Shown one piece after another: positions 18,298-27,896 of a DNA stretch of 64,000 bases. The notes beneath the pieces were generated by a model, which was given only the letters and a program-made list of their open reading frames with translations, did no database searches and had not been told where the DNA came from. How positions within the stretch are numbered: position 1 is the stretch's first letter; each line of letters begins with the position of its first letter. Source of the stretch: DASUBV01 sp963725175 (GTDB lineage: Bacteria > Actinomycetota > Actinomycetes > Streptosporangiales > Streptosporangiaceae). The position numbers were made by a program, and so were the translations under genes. The DNA is taken from the NCBI GenBank assembly GCA_963725175.1, contig CAVRXH010000006.1:3348001-3412000 (forward strand), read 5' to 3'.

Positions 18298-19800
18298 TCA
18301 CGGAGCCGAGCCGCCGGTACGGAAGATCGCCTCCGCGGGCTTGGCGATCACGCCGAGCGGCTTGGCGACGTCCTCCAGGGACTTGCCCTCGGCGGCCACC
18401 CCCAGGAAGGCCGCGACCACCCCGCCGAGGATCATCGCGCCGGCACCGAGCATGTATCCCCAGTACAGCGCGTCGACGTCCTTGCCGGTGCCGATGAGGT
18501 GCCCGTACAGGTGCGTGCCAAGGAACCCGAAGCACTGCGCGATGGCGAAGAACACCGCGATGGCCTTGGCCCGGACCTCCAGCGGGAAGATCTCGCTGAC
18601 CGTCAGGTACCCGGCGCTGGCCCCGGCCGAGGCGAAGAAGAAGATGATCGCCCAGGCGGCCGTCTGGGTTGTGGCGTTGAACCCGCCCGCCTTGAAGATC
18701 TGCGCGCTGATGACCAGCAGCACCCCGGCTATCAGGTAGCTAGCCGCGATCATCTTCCGCCGGCCGATCGTGTCGAACAGCCGGCCGATGGTCAGCGGCC
18801 CGGCCAGGTTGCCGACCGCGAACGCCAGGAAGTAATAGCCGGTGTCCTTCGTGCTGACGTGGAAGAAGAATTCCAGCACCAGGCCGTAGGTGAAGAAGAT
18901 CGCGTTATACAGGAACGACTGAGTGATCATCAGGGTCGCGCCGAGCACCGACCGGCTCGGGTACTGCGAGAACAGCACCCGGAGCAAGGCCAGGTACCCG
19001 ATCTTGGCGGTCGGGGTGATCTCCAGCGCCTTGTCCTCGCTGAGCGGCGGCAGCTCGCCCTTAGTGGCGGCGACGTCTTTCTCGATCTCGGCGATGGACG
19101 CCTCGGCCGCGTCCTGGTGACCGTGCATGATCTGCCAGCGCGGACTCTCTGGCAGGTTCCGCCGGACGTAGATGATCACCAGCGCCAGCACGGGACCGAC
19201 GAGGAAGGCGGCCCGCCAGCTGACGTCGACGGACAGGTTGTTGAGCAGGTACAGGGTGACCAGCGTGCCGATGATGGCGCCGCCCCAGTACGTGCCGTTG
19301 ACCGCGAGGTCGACCTGGCCGCGGTACCTGGCGGGGATCATCTCGTCGATCGCGGAGTTGATGGCGGCATACTCGCCGCCGATGCCCATCCCGGCGATGA
19401 CCCTGGTCGCGTACAGGAGGATGAACCACTTGCCGCCGGCCGGGGTCGCCGCGGTCAGCCCGCTGCCGATCAGGTAGACGCCCAGCGTCACCATGAACAG
19501 GTTCCGGCGGCCGAGCTTGTCCGACAGCCGCCCGAAGAACAGCGCGCCGATTACCTCGCCGATCAGGTACCAGGTGGCGATGTCGGCAACCGAGCTCGCC
19601 GACAGGTGCAGCGCGGCCTTCTGGGTGAGATCGGGCCCGACATTGCTGGCGATCGTGATCTCCAGCCCGTCCAGCACCCACGCCACGCCGAGCGCTATCA
19701 CCATCCGGGTGTGGAATTTCGACCAGGGCAGCCTGTCGATCCGGGCCGGGATAAGACTGCGGATCTTGCCCGTATTCGCTGCTGGCTCTGCTGTCACCAT
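18298..19800 (-). CDS. MFS transporter, sugar/metabolite porter type
   Basis: A 500-residue major facilitator protein with about 12 transmembrane helices. Family motifs are visible: GRLSDKLGRRNLFM in loop 2-3, YRGQVDLAVNGTYWGG mid-protein, PESPRWQIMHG after helix 6, RLFDTIGRRKMI in loop 8-9, and SEIFPLEVRAKAIAVFFA near helix 10. These fit the sugar-porter/metabolite-proton symporter group; the substrate is not visible. Ribosome site GGAGG lies 7 bases before the ATG. It ends 4 bases from the broken ABC-2 gene on the other strand. Confidence 0.9.
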   Translation of the reverse strand: MVTAEPAANTGKIRSLIPARIDRLPWSKFHTRMVIALGVAWVLDGLEITIASNVGPDLTQKAALHLSASSVADIATWYLIGEVIGALFFGRLSDKLGRRNLFMVTLGVYLIGSGLTAATPAGGKWFILLYATRVIAGMGIGGEYAAINSAIDEMIPARYRGQVDLAVNGTYWGGAIIGTLVTLYLLNNLSVDVSWRAAFLVGPVLALVIIYVRRNLPESPRWQIMHGHQDAAEASIAEIEKDVAATKGELPPLSEDKALEITPTAKIGYLALLRVLFSQYPSRSVLGATLMITQSFLYNAIFFTYGLVLEFFFHVSTKDTGYYFLAFAVGNLAGPLTIGRLFDTIGRRKMIAASYLIAGVLLVISAQIFKAGGFNATTQTAAWAIIFFFASAGASAGYLTVSEIFPLEVRAKAIAVFFAIAQCFGFLGTHLYGHLIGTGKDVDALYWGYMLGAGAMILGGVVAAFLGVAAEGKSLEDVAKPLGVIAKPAEAIFRTGGSAP

Positions 19801-19871
19801 TGACTGGCCTCCTTGCCGACCGCCATGCGACCGGCGAGATACCCGCCGATGATCAGTTCACACAGGGATCT

Positions 19872-20228
19872 TCAGCCGCGCAGCGCCACGATGAACCCAG
19901 CCGCGGCGAAGGCGGCGGCCGCGAGCGCGTCGGTGCGTGCCGTCCGGCGGTACGGCGTGTCCGCCAGCGCGAGTGCGGCCATCGACGCGGCATGCAGGGC
20001 GTCGACCCCGGCGCCCAGGCTCAGCAGCGCGGGGTCCGGGCGCAGCACGGACACCCCGGCCTGCGCGATGTGCCGGGCGCCCAGAATCCGGGCGACGGCC
20101 CTGGCCCGCTGGTCGCTGGCCGGGCCGCCGGTCAGCCCGATCAGCAGGCCGGGCGCGCAGCAGAGCGCGGCGCCGTACGTGGCGCGGGCCAGCGCGGGCA
20201 TCCAGACGCCCGCTCGCACCGTGCTCAC
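19872..20228 (-). CDS. Small membrane protein at operon end, 118 aa
   Basis: A GTG start at 20228 overlaps the stop of the upstream SDR reading frame (GTGA), which fixes the start. The 118-residue product has three to four weak hydrophobic stretches (TYGAALCCAPGLLIGLTGG; AASMAALALAD; AAAAFAAAGFIVAL) and no recognised motif. It is the last gene of a long minus-strand run starting near 27.7 kb. Function unknown; coupling suggests a link with the SDR enzyme. Confidence 0.6.
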   Translation of the reverse strand: MSTVRAGVWMPALARATYGAALCCAPGLLIGLTGGPASDQRARAVARILGARHIAQAGVSVLRPDPALLSLGAGVDALHAASMAALALADTPYRRTARTDALAAAAFAAAGFIVALRG

Positions 20229-21233
20229 CGGGAGCGGCGGCGGCCGGCCAGCGCCAGGCCCAGGCCGATCACCGTGGCGCCCGCCGCGGTCACCTGCCTG
20301 GCGTGCTGGGAGACCCAGAGCTGCGGGCTGCGGTCGTGTGACCGGCTGTCGAAGGAGCCGTGCGCGCCGTGGTCGCTGCCGGGCGGCTGGTCGACGGGCT
20401 GCCACAGGTTGTCGGGGCGGCCGTGGTCGGCTTCCTCGCTGGTCTGCTGGCTGTCATAGCCGGTGCGTGCCAGGTAGCGGTCAAGCAGCGGCGCGGCGAC
20501 CTTCTGCGCGATCAGCGTCGCCGCGGTGCTGTCCCCGACCCAGTACTGCTTGCGGGCCGGATGGTCGGCGGCGAAGGCGATGCCGCGGGCGGCGAGCCTC
20601 CGGCTCGTAGATCGGCGGCACTGGCTGCGGGTCGCGCGGCAGCCTGGACCGCACCCAGGAGAACTGCGGGGTGTTGACGGCCGGCATCTGCACCAGGGTG
20701 ATGCGCACGTTGCTGTGCTCGTGCATCAGCTCGCAGCGCACCGACTCGGTGAAGCCGTTGATGGCGTGCTTGGCGCCGCAGTACGCGGACTGGAGCGGGA
20801 TGCTCCGCGCCCCGAGCGCCGACCCGACCTGCACGATCGTGCCGCTGTCGCGCGGCTTCATCCGGTTCAGCGCCGCCATCGTGCCGTACACGAAGCCGAG
20901 GTAGGAGACCTCGGTGACCCGCTTGAACTCGGCCGGGGAGATCTCGGCGAAGGGCGCGAACACGGAGGTGAACGCCACGTTGATCCAGATGTCGATCGGG
21001 CCGAGCTCGGTCTCCGCGCGGGCTGCGGCGGCCTCGACCTGCTCGGGGTCCGCGACATCGGCCTGGATCACCAGCGGCGTGCCGCCGCCGTCCCTGACGT
21101 CCTGCGCCGCCGCCTCCAGGCCGGCCTTGCCGCGGGCCAGCAGGGCGACGTTCGCGCCCCGGCGCCCGTACAGGGCAGCGGTGGCGCGGGCGATGCCCGC
21201 GCTGGCCCCGGTGATCACGACGGTCTGCGTCAT
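20225..21233 (-). pseudogene. SDR family oxidoreductase, frameshifted
   Basis: A short-chain dehydrogenase with the cofactor motif TGASAGIARATA (TGxxxGI) at the N-terminus and the catalytic YCGAKHA (YxxxK). The frame is good from the ATG at 21233 to about 20602. There one extra base (20597-20602) breaks it. In the next frame it continues sensibly to a TGA at 20225: LAARGIAFAADHPARKQYWV, then LDRYLARTGYDSQQT and a C-terminal hydrophobic helix. Repaired length is 335 residues, typical of this SDR subgroup. The conserved tail argues for a recent break or a sequence error. Confidence 0.8.
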
Positions 21234-21274
21234 AGTGATGCTCCCATTCCTTGTCAGTGCCCGCTGCCGCCCGG

Positions 21275-23043
21275 TCAGCCGCGCCGGCCGGCGGGCGCGG
21301 ACAGCCTGACGCTGGTCTCCAGCACGGCGGCGTGCACGAACGCCTGCGGCAGGTTGCCGCGCAACTGGCGCTGATGGACGTCGTATTCCTCGGTGTAGAT
21401 CCCGGCCGGGCCGCACGCGGAGCGGCTGCGCTCGAACCACCGCGCGGCCTCTGCCTCCCTGCCGCAGGCGTGCGCCGCCAGCGCCATCCAGAACCCGCAC
21501 AGCAGGAAGGCGCCCTCGGCCTCGTGCAGCGGCCGGTCGTCCTGCCGGAACCGGTACACGAATCCGTCGTCGCTGAGCTCGTCGACAACGGCGCGCACGG
21601 TGGCCTCGGTCCGCGGATCGTCCAGCGCGACCGCGCCGCGGATCACCGGCAGCAGCAGGGCCGCGTCCACCCGGTCATCGCCGCGGGCGCGCTGCCACCG
21701 GCCGGTGCCGTGCACGGAGTCCGTGAGGCCCGCCATGATCTTGTCGGCCAGGCCGCTCCAGCTCGCCGCCTGCTGGCTGCCGTGGCTGCCGGGTGTTCCT
21801 GGCGCCGCCGCCGCGATAGCCCGGAGCCCGGCCACGCAGGACAGCCGGGACTGGGTCCACTGCTGCGGGTCCAGCTCCCACACGCCGGCGTCCGGCTCGG
21901 TCCACCGCTTCTCGATGGCGTCGGCCGCGATCTCGGCGGCCCGCCACTCCTCGGCTCCCGCCCGGTCCAGCCGCGCCGCGCTGGCCAGCAGCTGGAGCAC
22001 CTCGCCGAACGCGTCGAGCTGGAACTGGCCGTTCACCCGGTTCCCTGCCCGCGCGCTGCCGCCGGGGTAGCCGCGCAGCCGCAGGCCGCGCTCGTCCGGG
22101 ATGGCGCCGCCCGACACGGTGTAGGCGGGCATCAGGTCCGGGCCCGTCCGACAGCATTCGCTCGGTGATGAACCTGACCGCCCCGTCCAGCAGCGGGTGC
22201 GGTCCGTGGGCGGCGACGGCGAGGCCGGTGTAGCACTGGTCCCGGATCCAGGCGTAGCGGTAGTCGTAGTTGCGCACGCTCTCCAGGCGCTCGGGGATCG
22301 AGGTCGTCGCGGCGGCGACCATCGCGCCGCTGCCGGAGGTCAGGCCCGCCAGCACGGCGTAGGCATGCCGGGCGTCGCGCTCCGCGATCAGGCTGCCGCA
22401 GCCGGGCACCGCCTGCGCCCAGGCGGCCTCCGTGGCGGACCAGCAGAAACCGGGTTCTGGCGGCGGGTCGTCCAGCGGCCGGTCCGACATCTCCAGCACC
22501 AGGTCGTGATGCTCGCCGGCGGCCACGGTCAGCGACATGACCAGGTACCCGTCGCTGTCGGGCCGCGCGCGGGCCGCGCCGGACAGCCGGAACCTGACCG
22601 GGCCGCTGCGCCCGGTCCACACGCCGCCCGACCTGGCCAGGTCGCGCATGGGACTGCGGCCGAAGCCGGCCCGCAGGTCCAGGGTCATCCTGATCCTGGC
22701 CGGGCCGTCGGACCGCCTCGATCCGGCGCAGCAGCACCGCGCGATGCGGGTCGGCGGGCATGGCCAGGGCCTCCCTGCATTCCGCGACCCCGGACCCGAC
22801 CCACCGGTTCCGCCAGATCAGGCTGCCCGGCTCGTAGTAGCCGCCCCACACGTTCCAGGGATCGGCCGGGCCGACTGAGTAGCCGCCCCGGCCGCCCAGC
22901 AGCGCGGAGAACACCGCCGGGCTGTCCCAGCGCGGCGCGCACAGCCAGACGATGCCGCCGTCGGGCGCGATCACCGCGCCTCGCTCGCCGTCGGCGATGA
23001 AGGAGTACTCGCGCAGTACGCGCGGCTGCCAGGGACTAGTCAC
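21275..23043 (-). pseudogene. Glycoside hydrolase family 15 protein, two frameshifts
   Basis: Three consecutive frames together encode one GH15 (glucoamylase/trehalase type) protein of about 588 residues. Frame 1 (GTG at 23043) begins REYSFIADGERGAVI. An extra base near 22706-22713 moves to frame 2, with YRYAWIRDQCYTGLA. Another extra base near 22137-22146 moves to frame 3, which holds the proton-donor region GVWELD and the catalytic-base region YTEEYDVHQRQLRGNLPQAF. All expected catalytic landmarks survive. The enzyme would release glucose from alpha-glucans or trehalose. It lies between the TPP enzyme and the SDR gene with short gaps, as in one operon. Confidence 0.8.
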
Positions 23044-23102
23044 CCGCTCCAGGTCTCCCCGGCGGCCCCCGCCAAACCAGCAGCAGCCAAACCCGGGCCG
23101 GG

Positions 23103-24896
23103 TCAGCCATCCTGCTGCGGCAGGAACTCCTGCACCTTGGTCTTGATGCCTTCCTTGAGGATCTCCCAGCGGTTCTCGTCGCCCTTGAGCAGGGCCTGCG
23201 CCGCGTCCTTCGCCTGCTCGAAGGTGGCGTGCGGCGGGATCGGCGGGATGCTCGGGTCCACCCGCACGTCCAGCAGGGCGGGCCGGTCCGCGGCGAGCGC
23301 CCGGTCCCAGGCGGGCCCGACCTGGTCGGGCTTGTCGACGGCGATGCCCAGCAGGCCGAGGCTGCTGGCGAAGGACGCGTAGTCGACGTCGGGCAGCGTC
23401 TGAGACTCGGTGAACTTCGGCGCGCCCTCCATCGCCCGCATCTCCCAGGTGACCTGATTGAGGTCATCGTTGTGCAGAACGGCGACGACCAGCCGGGGGT
23501 CGGCCCATTCCTGCCAGTAGTGCTTGATGGTGATCAGCTCCGCCAGGCCGTTCATCTGCATCGCGCCATCCCCGGCGAACACGATCACCGGCCGGTCCTG
23601 GTTGCCGAACTTGGCGCCGATCCCGTACGGCACGCCGGGGCCCATGCTGGCCAGGTTGCCGGACAGCGAGCCGCGGATCCGGCCGCGGAACCTGAGCTGC
23701 CGCGCGTACCAGTTCGCTGAGGAGCCGGAGTCGGCGGTGACGATCGCGTCCTCGGGAAGCCGGCCGGACAGCTCGTGGAACAGCCGCATCGGGTTGATCG
23801 GGTCGGCCTCCACCATCGCCTCGGCGGCCATCACCTCCCACCAGCGGGCCACCTTGGCCTCGATGTCCTCGCGCCAGCCGCGGTCGGCCTTGCGGCGCAG
23901 CCGGGGGATCAGGGCTCGCAGCGTCGCGGCGGCGTCCCCGACGAGGTTCACCTCATACGGGTAGCGCATCCCGATGTACTTGCCGTCGATGTCGATCTGC
24001 ACGGCGCGGGCCTGATCGAAGGCGGGCAGGAACTGCGTGTAAGGGAAGCTGGAACCGACGGTGAGCAGCGTGTCGCAGCCCTGCATCAGCTCGTAGCTTG
24101 GCCGGGTGCCGAGCAGGCCGATCGACCCGGTGACATAGGGCAGCTCGTCGGAGAGCACGTCCTTGCCGAGCAGCGGCTTGGCCACGCCCGCGCCCAGCAG
24201 CTCGGCCACCTGCTCCAGCTCTGCCCTAGCGTGCCGGGCACCCGCGCCGGCCAGGATCGCGACCTTGCGGCCCTCGTTGAGCAGGTCGGCGGCCCTGCCG
24301 ATCGCCTCGTCGTCCGGCACAGCGACCGGCCAGTCAAGCCCGATGCTGGACGGCACCATCTTGAAGGCGTGCGCGGGCGCCTGGTACTCCAGCTCCTGCA
24401 CGTCGGAGGGGATGATGATCGCCGTCGGCGCCCGCTCGGTCATGGCCACCCTGATCGCCCGGTCCAGCACGTTGGGCAGCTGCTCGGGCACGGTGATCAT
24501 CTGCACGTAGTCGCTCGCCACGTCCTTGAACAGGCTCAGCAGGTCGACCTCCTGCTGATAGGAGCCGCCCATCGCCGATCGGCTGGTCTGCCCGACGATG
24601 GCGACGACGGGAACGTGATCGAGCTTGGCGTCGTACAGGCCGTTCAGCAGGTGGATCGCGCCGGGGCCAGAGGTCGCCATGCACACCCCGAGCCTGCCGG
24701 TGAACTTCGCGAACCCGACGGCCTCGAAGGCGGCCATCTCCTCATGCCTGGCCTGCACGAACTTGGGGTCGTTATCGGCCCGGCCCCAGGCGGCGAGAAT
24801 GCCGTTGATCCCGTCACCGGGGAAGGCGAAGACCTTGTCCACGCCCCAGGCGCGCAGGCGCTCCAGCAGGTAGTCGGCGACGGTGGGTGCGGCCAT
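23103..24896 (-). CDS. Thiamine-diphosphate enzyme, pyruvate oxidase/acetolactate synthase-like
   Basis: A 597-residue TPP enzyme of the pyruvate oxidase/acetolactate synthase group. The N-terminal domain has VFAFPGDGINGI and the catalytic Glu in ARHEEMAAFEAVGFA, followed by the MATSGPG motif. The central domain (nucleotide/FAD-like) is complete. The C-terminal TPP site is GDGAMQMNGLAELITIKHYW with N-D-D following. Likely reaction is oxidative or non-oxidative decarboxylation of pyruvate; the exact one is not decided by sequence. ATG at 24896 has an AAAGGA ribosome site. It sits between a GMC oxidoreductase and GH15 in one direction. Confidence 0.88.
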   Translation of the reverse strand: MAAPTVADYLLERLRAWGVDKVFAFPGDGINGILAAWGRADNDPKFVQARHEEMAAFEAVGFAKFTGRLGVCMATSGPGAIHLLNGLYDAKLDHVPVVAIVGQTSRSAMGGSYQQEVDLLSLFKDVASDYVQMITVPEQLPNVLDRAIRVAMTERAPTAIIIPSDVQELEYQAPAHAFKMVPSSIGLDWPVAVPDDEAIGRAADLLNEGRKVAILAGAGARHARAELEQVAELLGAGVAKPLLGKDVLSDELPYVTGSIGLLGTRPSYELMQGCDTLLTVGSSFPYTQFLPAFDQARAVQIDIDGKYIGMRYPYEVNLVGDAAATLRALIPRLRRKADRGWREDIEAKVARWWEVMAAEAMVEADPINPMRLFHELSGRLPEDAIVTADSGSSANWYARQLRFRGRIRGSLSGNLASMGPGVPYGIGAKFGNQDRPVIVFAGDGAMQMNGLAELITIKHYWQEWADPRLVVAVLHNDDLNQVTWEMRAMEGAPKFTESQTLPDVDYASFASSLGLLGIAVDKPDQVGPAWDRALAADRPALLDVRVDPSIPPIPPHATFEQAKDAAQALLKGDENRWEILKEGIKTKVQEFLPQQDG

Positions 24897-24966
24897 GACG
24901 ACATTCCTTTCTATGAACGGGCGGCGCGGCGTCACTGCCGCACCGGCGCGAGCGGTTGTAGCGGCG

Positions 24967-26595
24967 TCAGCGCGCGACGGCGGCCATCCGGTCGGCGGCG
25001 CGGGCGGCGACGGCCATGATGGTCAGGGCCGGGTTGGCGCTGCCCTGGGTGGGCAGCGCGCTGCCGTCGGTGATGTACAGGTTGGGCACGGCGAAGCTGC
25101 GGCAGTCGCGGTCCACGACGCCGTGCCGCTCGTCGGCCGCCATCCGGGCACCGCCGACCAGGTGCGCGTACCGGTCGATGGTGATCACCTCGTCGGCACC
25201 CGCGGCGTGCAGGATCCGCTCCATGACCTGCCTGGCGGCGGTCATGAGCTGCCGGTCGTTGTCGCACTGGGAGTAGCTGAGCCGCGCGACGCGCAGCCCG
25301 TGCCTATCCCGTTCCTCATCCAGGGTGACCCGGTTGCCCGGCAGGGCCAGGAACTCGCACAGCGCGCCCAGGCAGGACCAGTGCACGTAATCGCTCATGT
25401 ACTCGCGGAGCCTGGTGCCCCAGTGGCCCTGCGCCGCGACGTGCTCGGCCCAGGTGATCGGCAGCGGCGAGACGGTCTGGATCGAGAAGCCGCGCTTGTA
25501 GGGCTTGCCGGGGCTGGTCTCGTAGAACTCCTCGCTGCTCACCTCGGGCGGCGGCGACTTGTACATCCGGACCTCGGCGTCGAACCGGCCGGCCGTCTGC
25601 GGCGCGCCCTGCACCATCAGGTACCTGCCGACCTGGTCGAAGTCGTTGCACAGGCCGCGCGGGAACCGCCGCGAGGCGGAGTTCAGCAGGAGCCGCGGCG
25701 TCTCGATCGAGTAGCCGGCCACGGCCACGGCCGCCGCGCGCTGGAACCGCGGCACGCCGTGCCTGACGTAGTGCACGCCGGTGGCCAGGCCGGTCCTTTC
25801 GTCCACCCCGATGCCGGTCACCATCGAGTCCGGGCGCACCTCGGCCCCGTGGGCGAGCGCGTCGGGAATGTGGGTGATCAGCGGCGATGCCTTGGCGTTG
25901 ACCTTGCAGCCCTGGAGGCAGAAGCCGCGGTAGATGCAGTGCGGGCGGTTGCCGAAGCGGCCGTTGGCGATCGCGACGGGTCCCACCTTCGCGGTGATGC
26001 CCAGCTTGGTCGCGCCGCGCAGGAACATCTCGCCGTTGCCGCCGACGGGATGCGGCCGGTGCGGATAGGAATGCGGGTCGCCCCAGGGCCAGTCCTGGCC
26101 GGCCACCGGCAGCTCGCCCTCGATGTCGGCGTAGTACGGCCGCAGGTCGGCGTAGCCGATCGGCCAGTCCGCGCCCACGCCGTCGTTGGTGAAGGTGGCG
26201 AAGTCGCTCGGATGGAAGCGCGGGGTGTAGCCGGCGTAGTGCACCATCGACCCGCCGACCCCGCGGCCAGAGTTGTTCGAGCCGAGCGGGACCGGGTCGG
26301 CGCCGTCGATCACCCGCGGCTCGGTCCAGTACAGGTGATGCGAGCCCGCCTCATCGCTCACCCAGTCGGCGTCCGGATCCCAGAACGGGCCAGCCTCCAG
26401 GCCGACGACCCGCCAGCCGCGCCTGGCCAGCCGCTGCAGCATCGTCGAGCCGCCCGCGCCGCAGCCCACCACGGCCAGGTCCACCTCGTCGGCGTCCTCG
26501 AACCGGCGCATGCCGGACCGCAGCCGGTGGTTGGTGCGGGTGCCGTCGTTCGGCAGCAGCCAGGCCGAGGAGTTGCGGTCGCGCACGGTCACCAT
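24967..26595 (-). CDS. GMC oxidoreductase, gluconate dehydrogenase-like
   Basis: A 542-residue FAD enzyme. The N-terminal dinucleotide-binding motif is DLAVVGCGAGGSTMLQRLAR, with a second FAD contact at SGRGVGGSMVHYAG. A cysteine group, CIYRGFCLQGC near residues 215-225, resembles the cluster-like cysteines of gluconate/sorbitol dehydrogenase flavoprotein subunits. The C-terminus has the GMC end LYITDGSALPTQGSANPALT. Its ATG overlaps the stop of the upstream small-subunit gene by one base (TGATG), so they likely form a complex. Substrate is a sugar or polyol by analogy; not proven. Confidence 0.88.
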   Translation of the reverse strand: MVTVRDRNSSAWLLPNDGTRTNHRLRSGMRRFEDADEVDLAVVGCGAGGSTMLQRLARRGWRVVGLEAGPFWDPDADWVSDEAGSHHLYWTEPRVIDGADPVPLGSNNSGRGVGGSMVHYAGYTPRFHPSDFATFTNDGVGADWPIGYADLRPYYADIEGELPVAGQDWPWGDPHSYPHRPHPVGGNGEMFLRGATKLGITAKVGPVAIANGRFGNRPHCIYRGFCLQGCKVNAKASPLITHIPDALAHGAEVRPDSMVTGIGVDERTGLATGVHYVRHGVPRFQRAAAVAVAGYSIETPRLLLNSASRRFPRGLCNDFDQVGRYLMVQGAPQTAGRFDAEVRMYKSPPPEVSSEEFYETSPGKPYKRGFSIQTVSPLPITWAEHVAAQGHWGTRLREYMSDYVHWSCLGALCEFLALPGNRVTLDEERDRHGLRVARLSYSQCDNDRQLMTAARQVMERILHAAGADEVITIDRYAHLVGGARMAADERHGVVDRDCRSFAVPNLYITDGSALPTQGSANPALTIMAVAARAADRMAAVAR

Positions 26596-27231
26596 CAGCG
26601 GTCACCCCGCACCGGATCGGCCGCCGGGCGCACATCGGCCACCTCGAACGGCTCCCGCGCGTCCACGCCGGGATTCTTGTACCCGCGCGGATACGCCGGC
26701 CCGGGGAAGCCGATCTCATTCCAGGCGACCGGGTGGGCGTAGAACGCGGTGCACGCATAGCGGGTCCACAGGCTCCAGACGTGCGCCGCGATCAGCCCGT
26801 GCCAGGGGTCGGAGCCCAGGTCCTGCACCGCCTGGATCACGGCCTGCTGGTCCGCGGCCGGGCATGCGGCGAAGCCCAGGGAGAACTTCTCCCTGCGCGT
26901 CGGAGTCGAGATAGGCGAGGGAATCCCGCCACGCCTGCCCGTCCTGCGGCAGGTCCGCGTACCGCCAGCCGTCGGTTTCCTGCTCCGCCAGCCGCGCGTC
27001 GATCATCGCGACCAGCGGAACGACTGGGTCATCGGCCTGCCCGAGCAGCTGGTCGCAGAGCGCGGTGGCGATGGCCTCCTCCGCCGGGGTGAAGAACCGG
27101 ATGTCGGGCGGCATGCCGAGCCGGGACAGCACGACCCCGGCAGTCACCGGGTCCCAGTGCGTCGCCTGCGCGGCGGCGTCGAAGCCGGGGAACCGGCCTG
27201 CGGCGGCGCTGGCTGGCCGTCGCGCGCTCAC
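26595..27231 (-). pseudogene. Gluconate 2-dehydrogenase subunit 3-like, frameshifted
   Basis: The small partner of the GMC flavoprotein. A GTG start at 27231 overlaps the upstream stop (GTGA). Frame 1 reads FFTPAEEAIATALCDQLLGQ, then WRYADLPQDGQAWRDSLAYL, typical for this subunit. One extra base in a run of G at 26890-26895 breaks it. The next frame continues KFSLGFAACPAAD, then DPWHGLIAAHVWSLWTRYAC and the conserved YAHPVAWNEIGFPGPAYPRG to the stop at 26595. Repaired length is 211 residues. Retained motifs on both sides suggest an error or very recent break. Confidence 0.78.
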
Positions 27232-27692
27232 TTCTCGCGCCGCAGGATCGCGGCGAGCAGGCCCATCCCGCCCACCATCGTGACCAGCAGCGGCGCCAGC
27301 AGCGGCGGGCCCATTTCCAGGTTGTAACGGGCGTTGGACCACCCGCCCGGCTTCTGCGCGATGCCGCGGGCGTGCAGGTAGGTGCCCTGCACCCCGTTGG
27401 CCACGATCGCCGCGGAGGCGATCGGCAGCGCGGTCTTGGCCATCCTGCGGCTGAAGAAGCCGGCCACGCCGGCCACGGCGCCGACGGGGCCGAGCACGAC
27501 GGGTACCCACATCATCTTGTTGCCGAAGCTGGCGCTGTCGTGCTCGAAGAAGATCTCCGCCGCGGTGACCAGCGCTCCCGCCGCGGTCAGGGCAGCCAGG
27601 CTGCGCTCGAAATGGCCGGTCTGGATGTTGCCGATCACCTTGTCGATGCCGAGCACCGTCTCGTCGGGCGACCCGTGGCGGACGGTTCTCAT
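27228..27692 (-). CDS. Membrane protein heading the GMC operon, 154 aa
   Basis: The ATG at 27692 is preceded by GGAGGG 9 bases upstream; I prefer it to in-frame starts further out. The product has about four hydrophobic segments (LAALTAAGALVTAAEIFF; WVPVVLGPVGAVAGVAGFF; ALPIASAAIVANGVQGTYL; LLAPLLVTMVGGMGLLAAIL) and ends RREK. It may anchor the gluconate-dehydrogenase-like complex, since its stop overlaps the small-subunit start (GTGA). I do not know a named family. Confidence 0.65.
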   Translation of the reverse strand: MRTVRHGSPDETVLGIDKVIGNIQTGHFERSLAALTAAGALVTAAEIFFEHDSASFGNKMMWVPVVLGPVGAVAGVAGFFSRRMAKTALPIASAAIVANGVQGTYLHARGIAQKPGGWSNARYNLEMGPPLLAPLLVTMVGGMGLLAAILRREK

Positions 27693-27766
27693 CGGCTGCT
27701 TCCCTCCGGTCATCTGCTGCTGGCGCATCCGCCTGCGCTACCCGTGGATCCGGGCGGCAAACGGAG

Positions 27767-27798
27767 GCAGGCGGCCACGGACGCAGGCGGCCACGGAC
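27767..27798. repeat. 16-base tandem repeat, two copies
   Basis: The unit GCAGGCGGCCACGGAC occurs twice head to tail (27767-27782, 27783-27798) in the non-coding gap between the GMC operon and the enolase remnant. Confidence 0.9.
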
Positions 27799-27811
27799 GG
27801 TGATGGCCCGG

Positions 27812-27867
27812 CCGGTGCGTGTCTGCCGGTGCGTGTCTGCCGGTGCTTGTCTGCCGGTGCTTGTCTG
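27812..27867. repeat. 14-base tandem repeat, four copies
   Basis: The unit CCGGTGCGTGTCTG occurs four times without gaps (27812-27867); units 3 and 4 share one G-to-T change. It lies 30 bases before the start of the enolase remnant. It looks like a simple slippage repeat. Confidence 0.92.
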
Positions 27868-27896
27868 GCGGGGTCGCGCTCCGGTACCTGCGGGGC

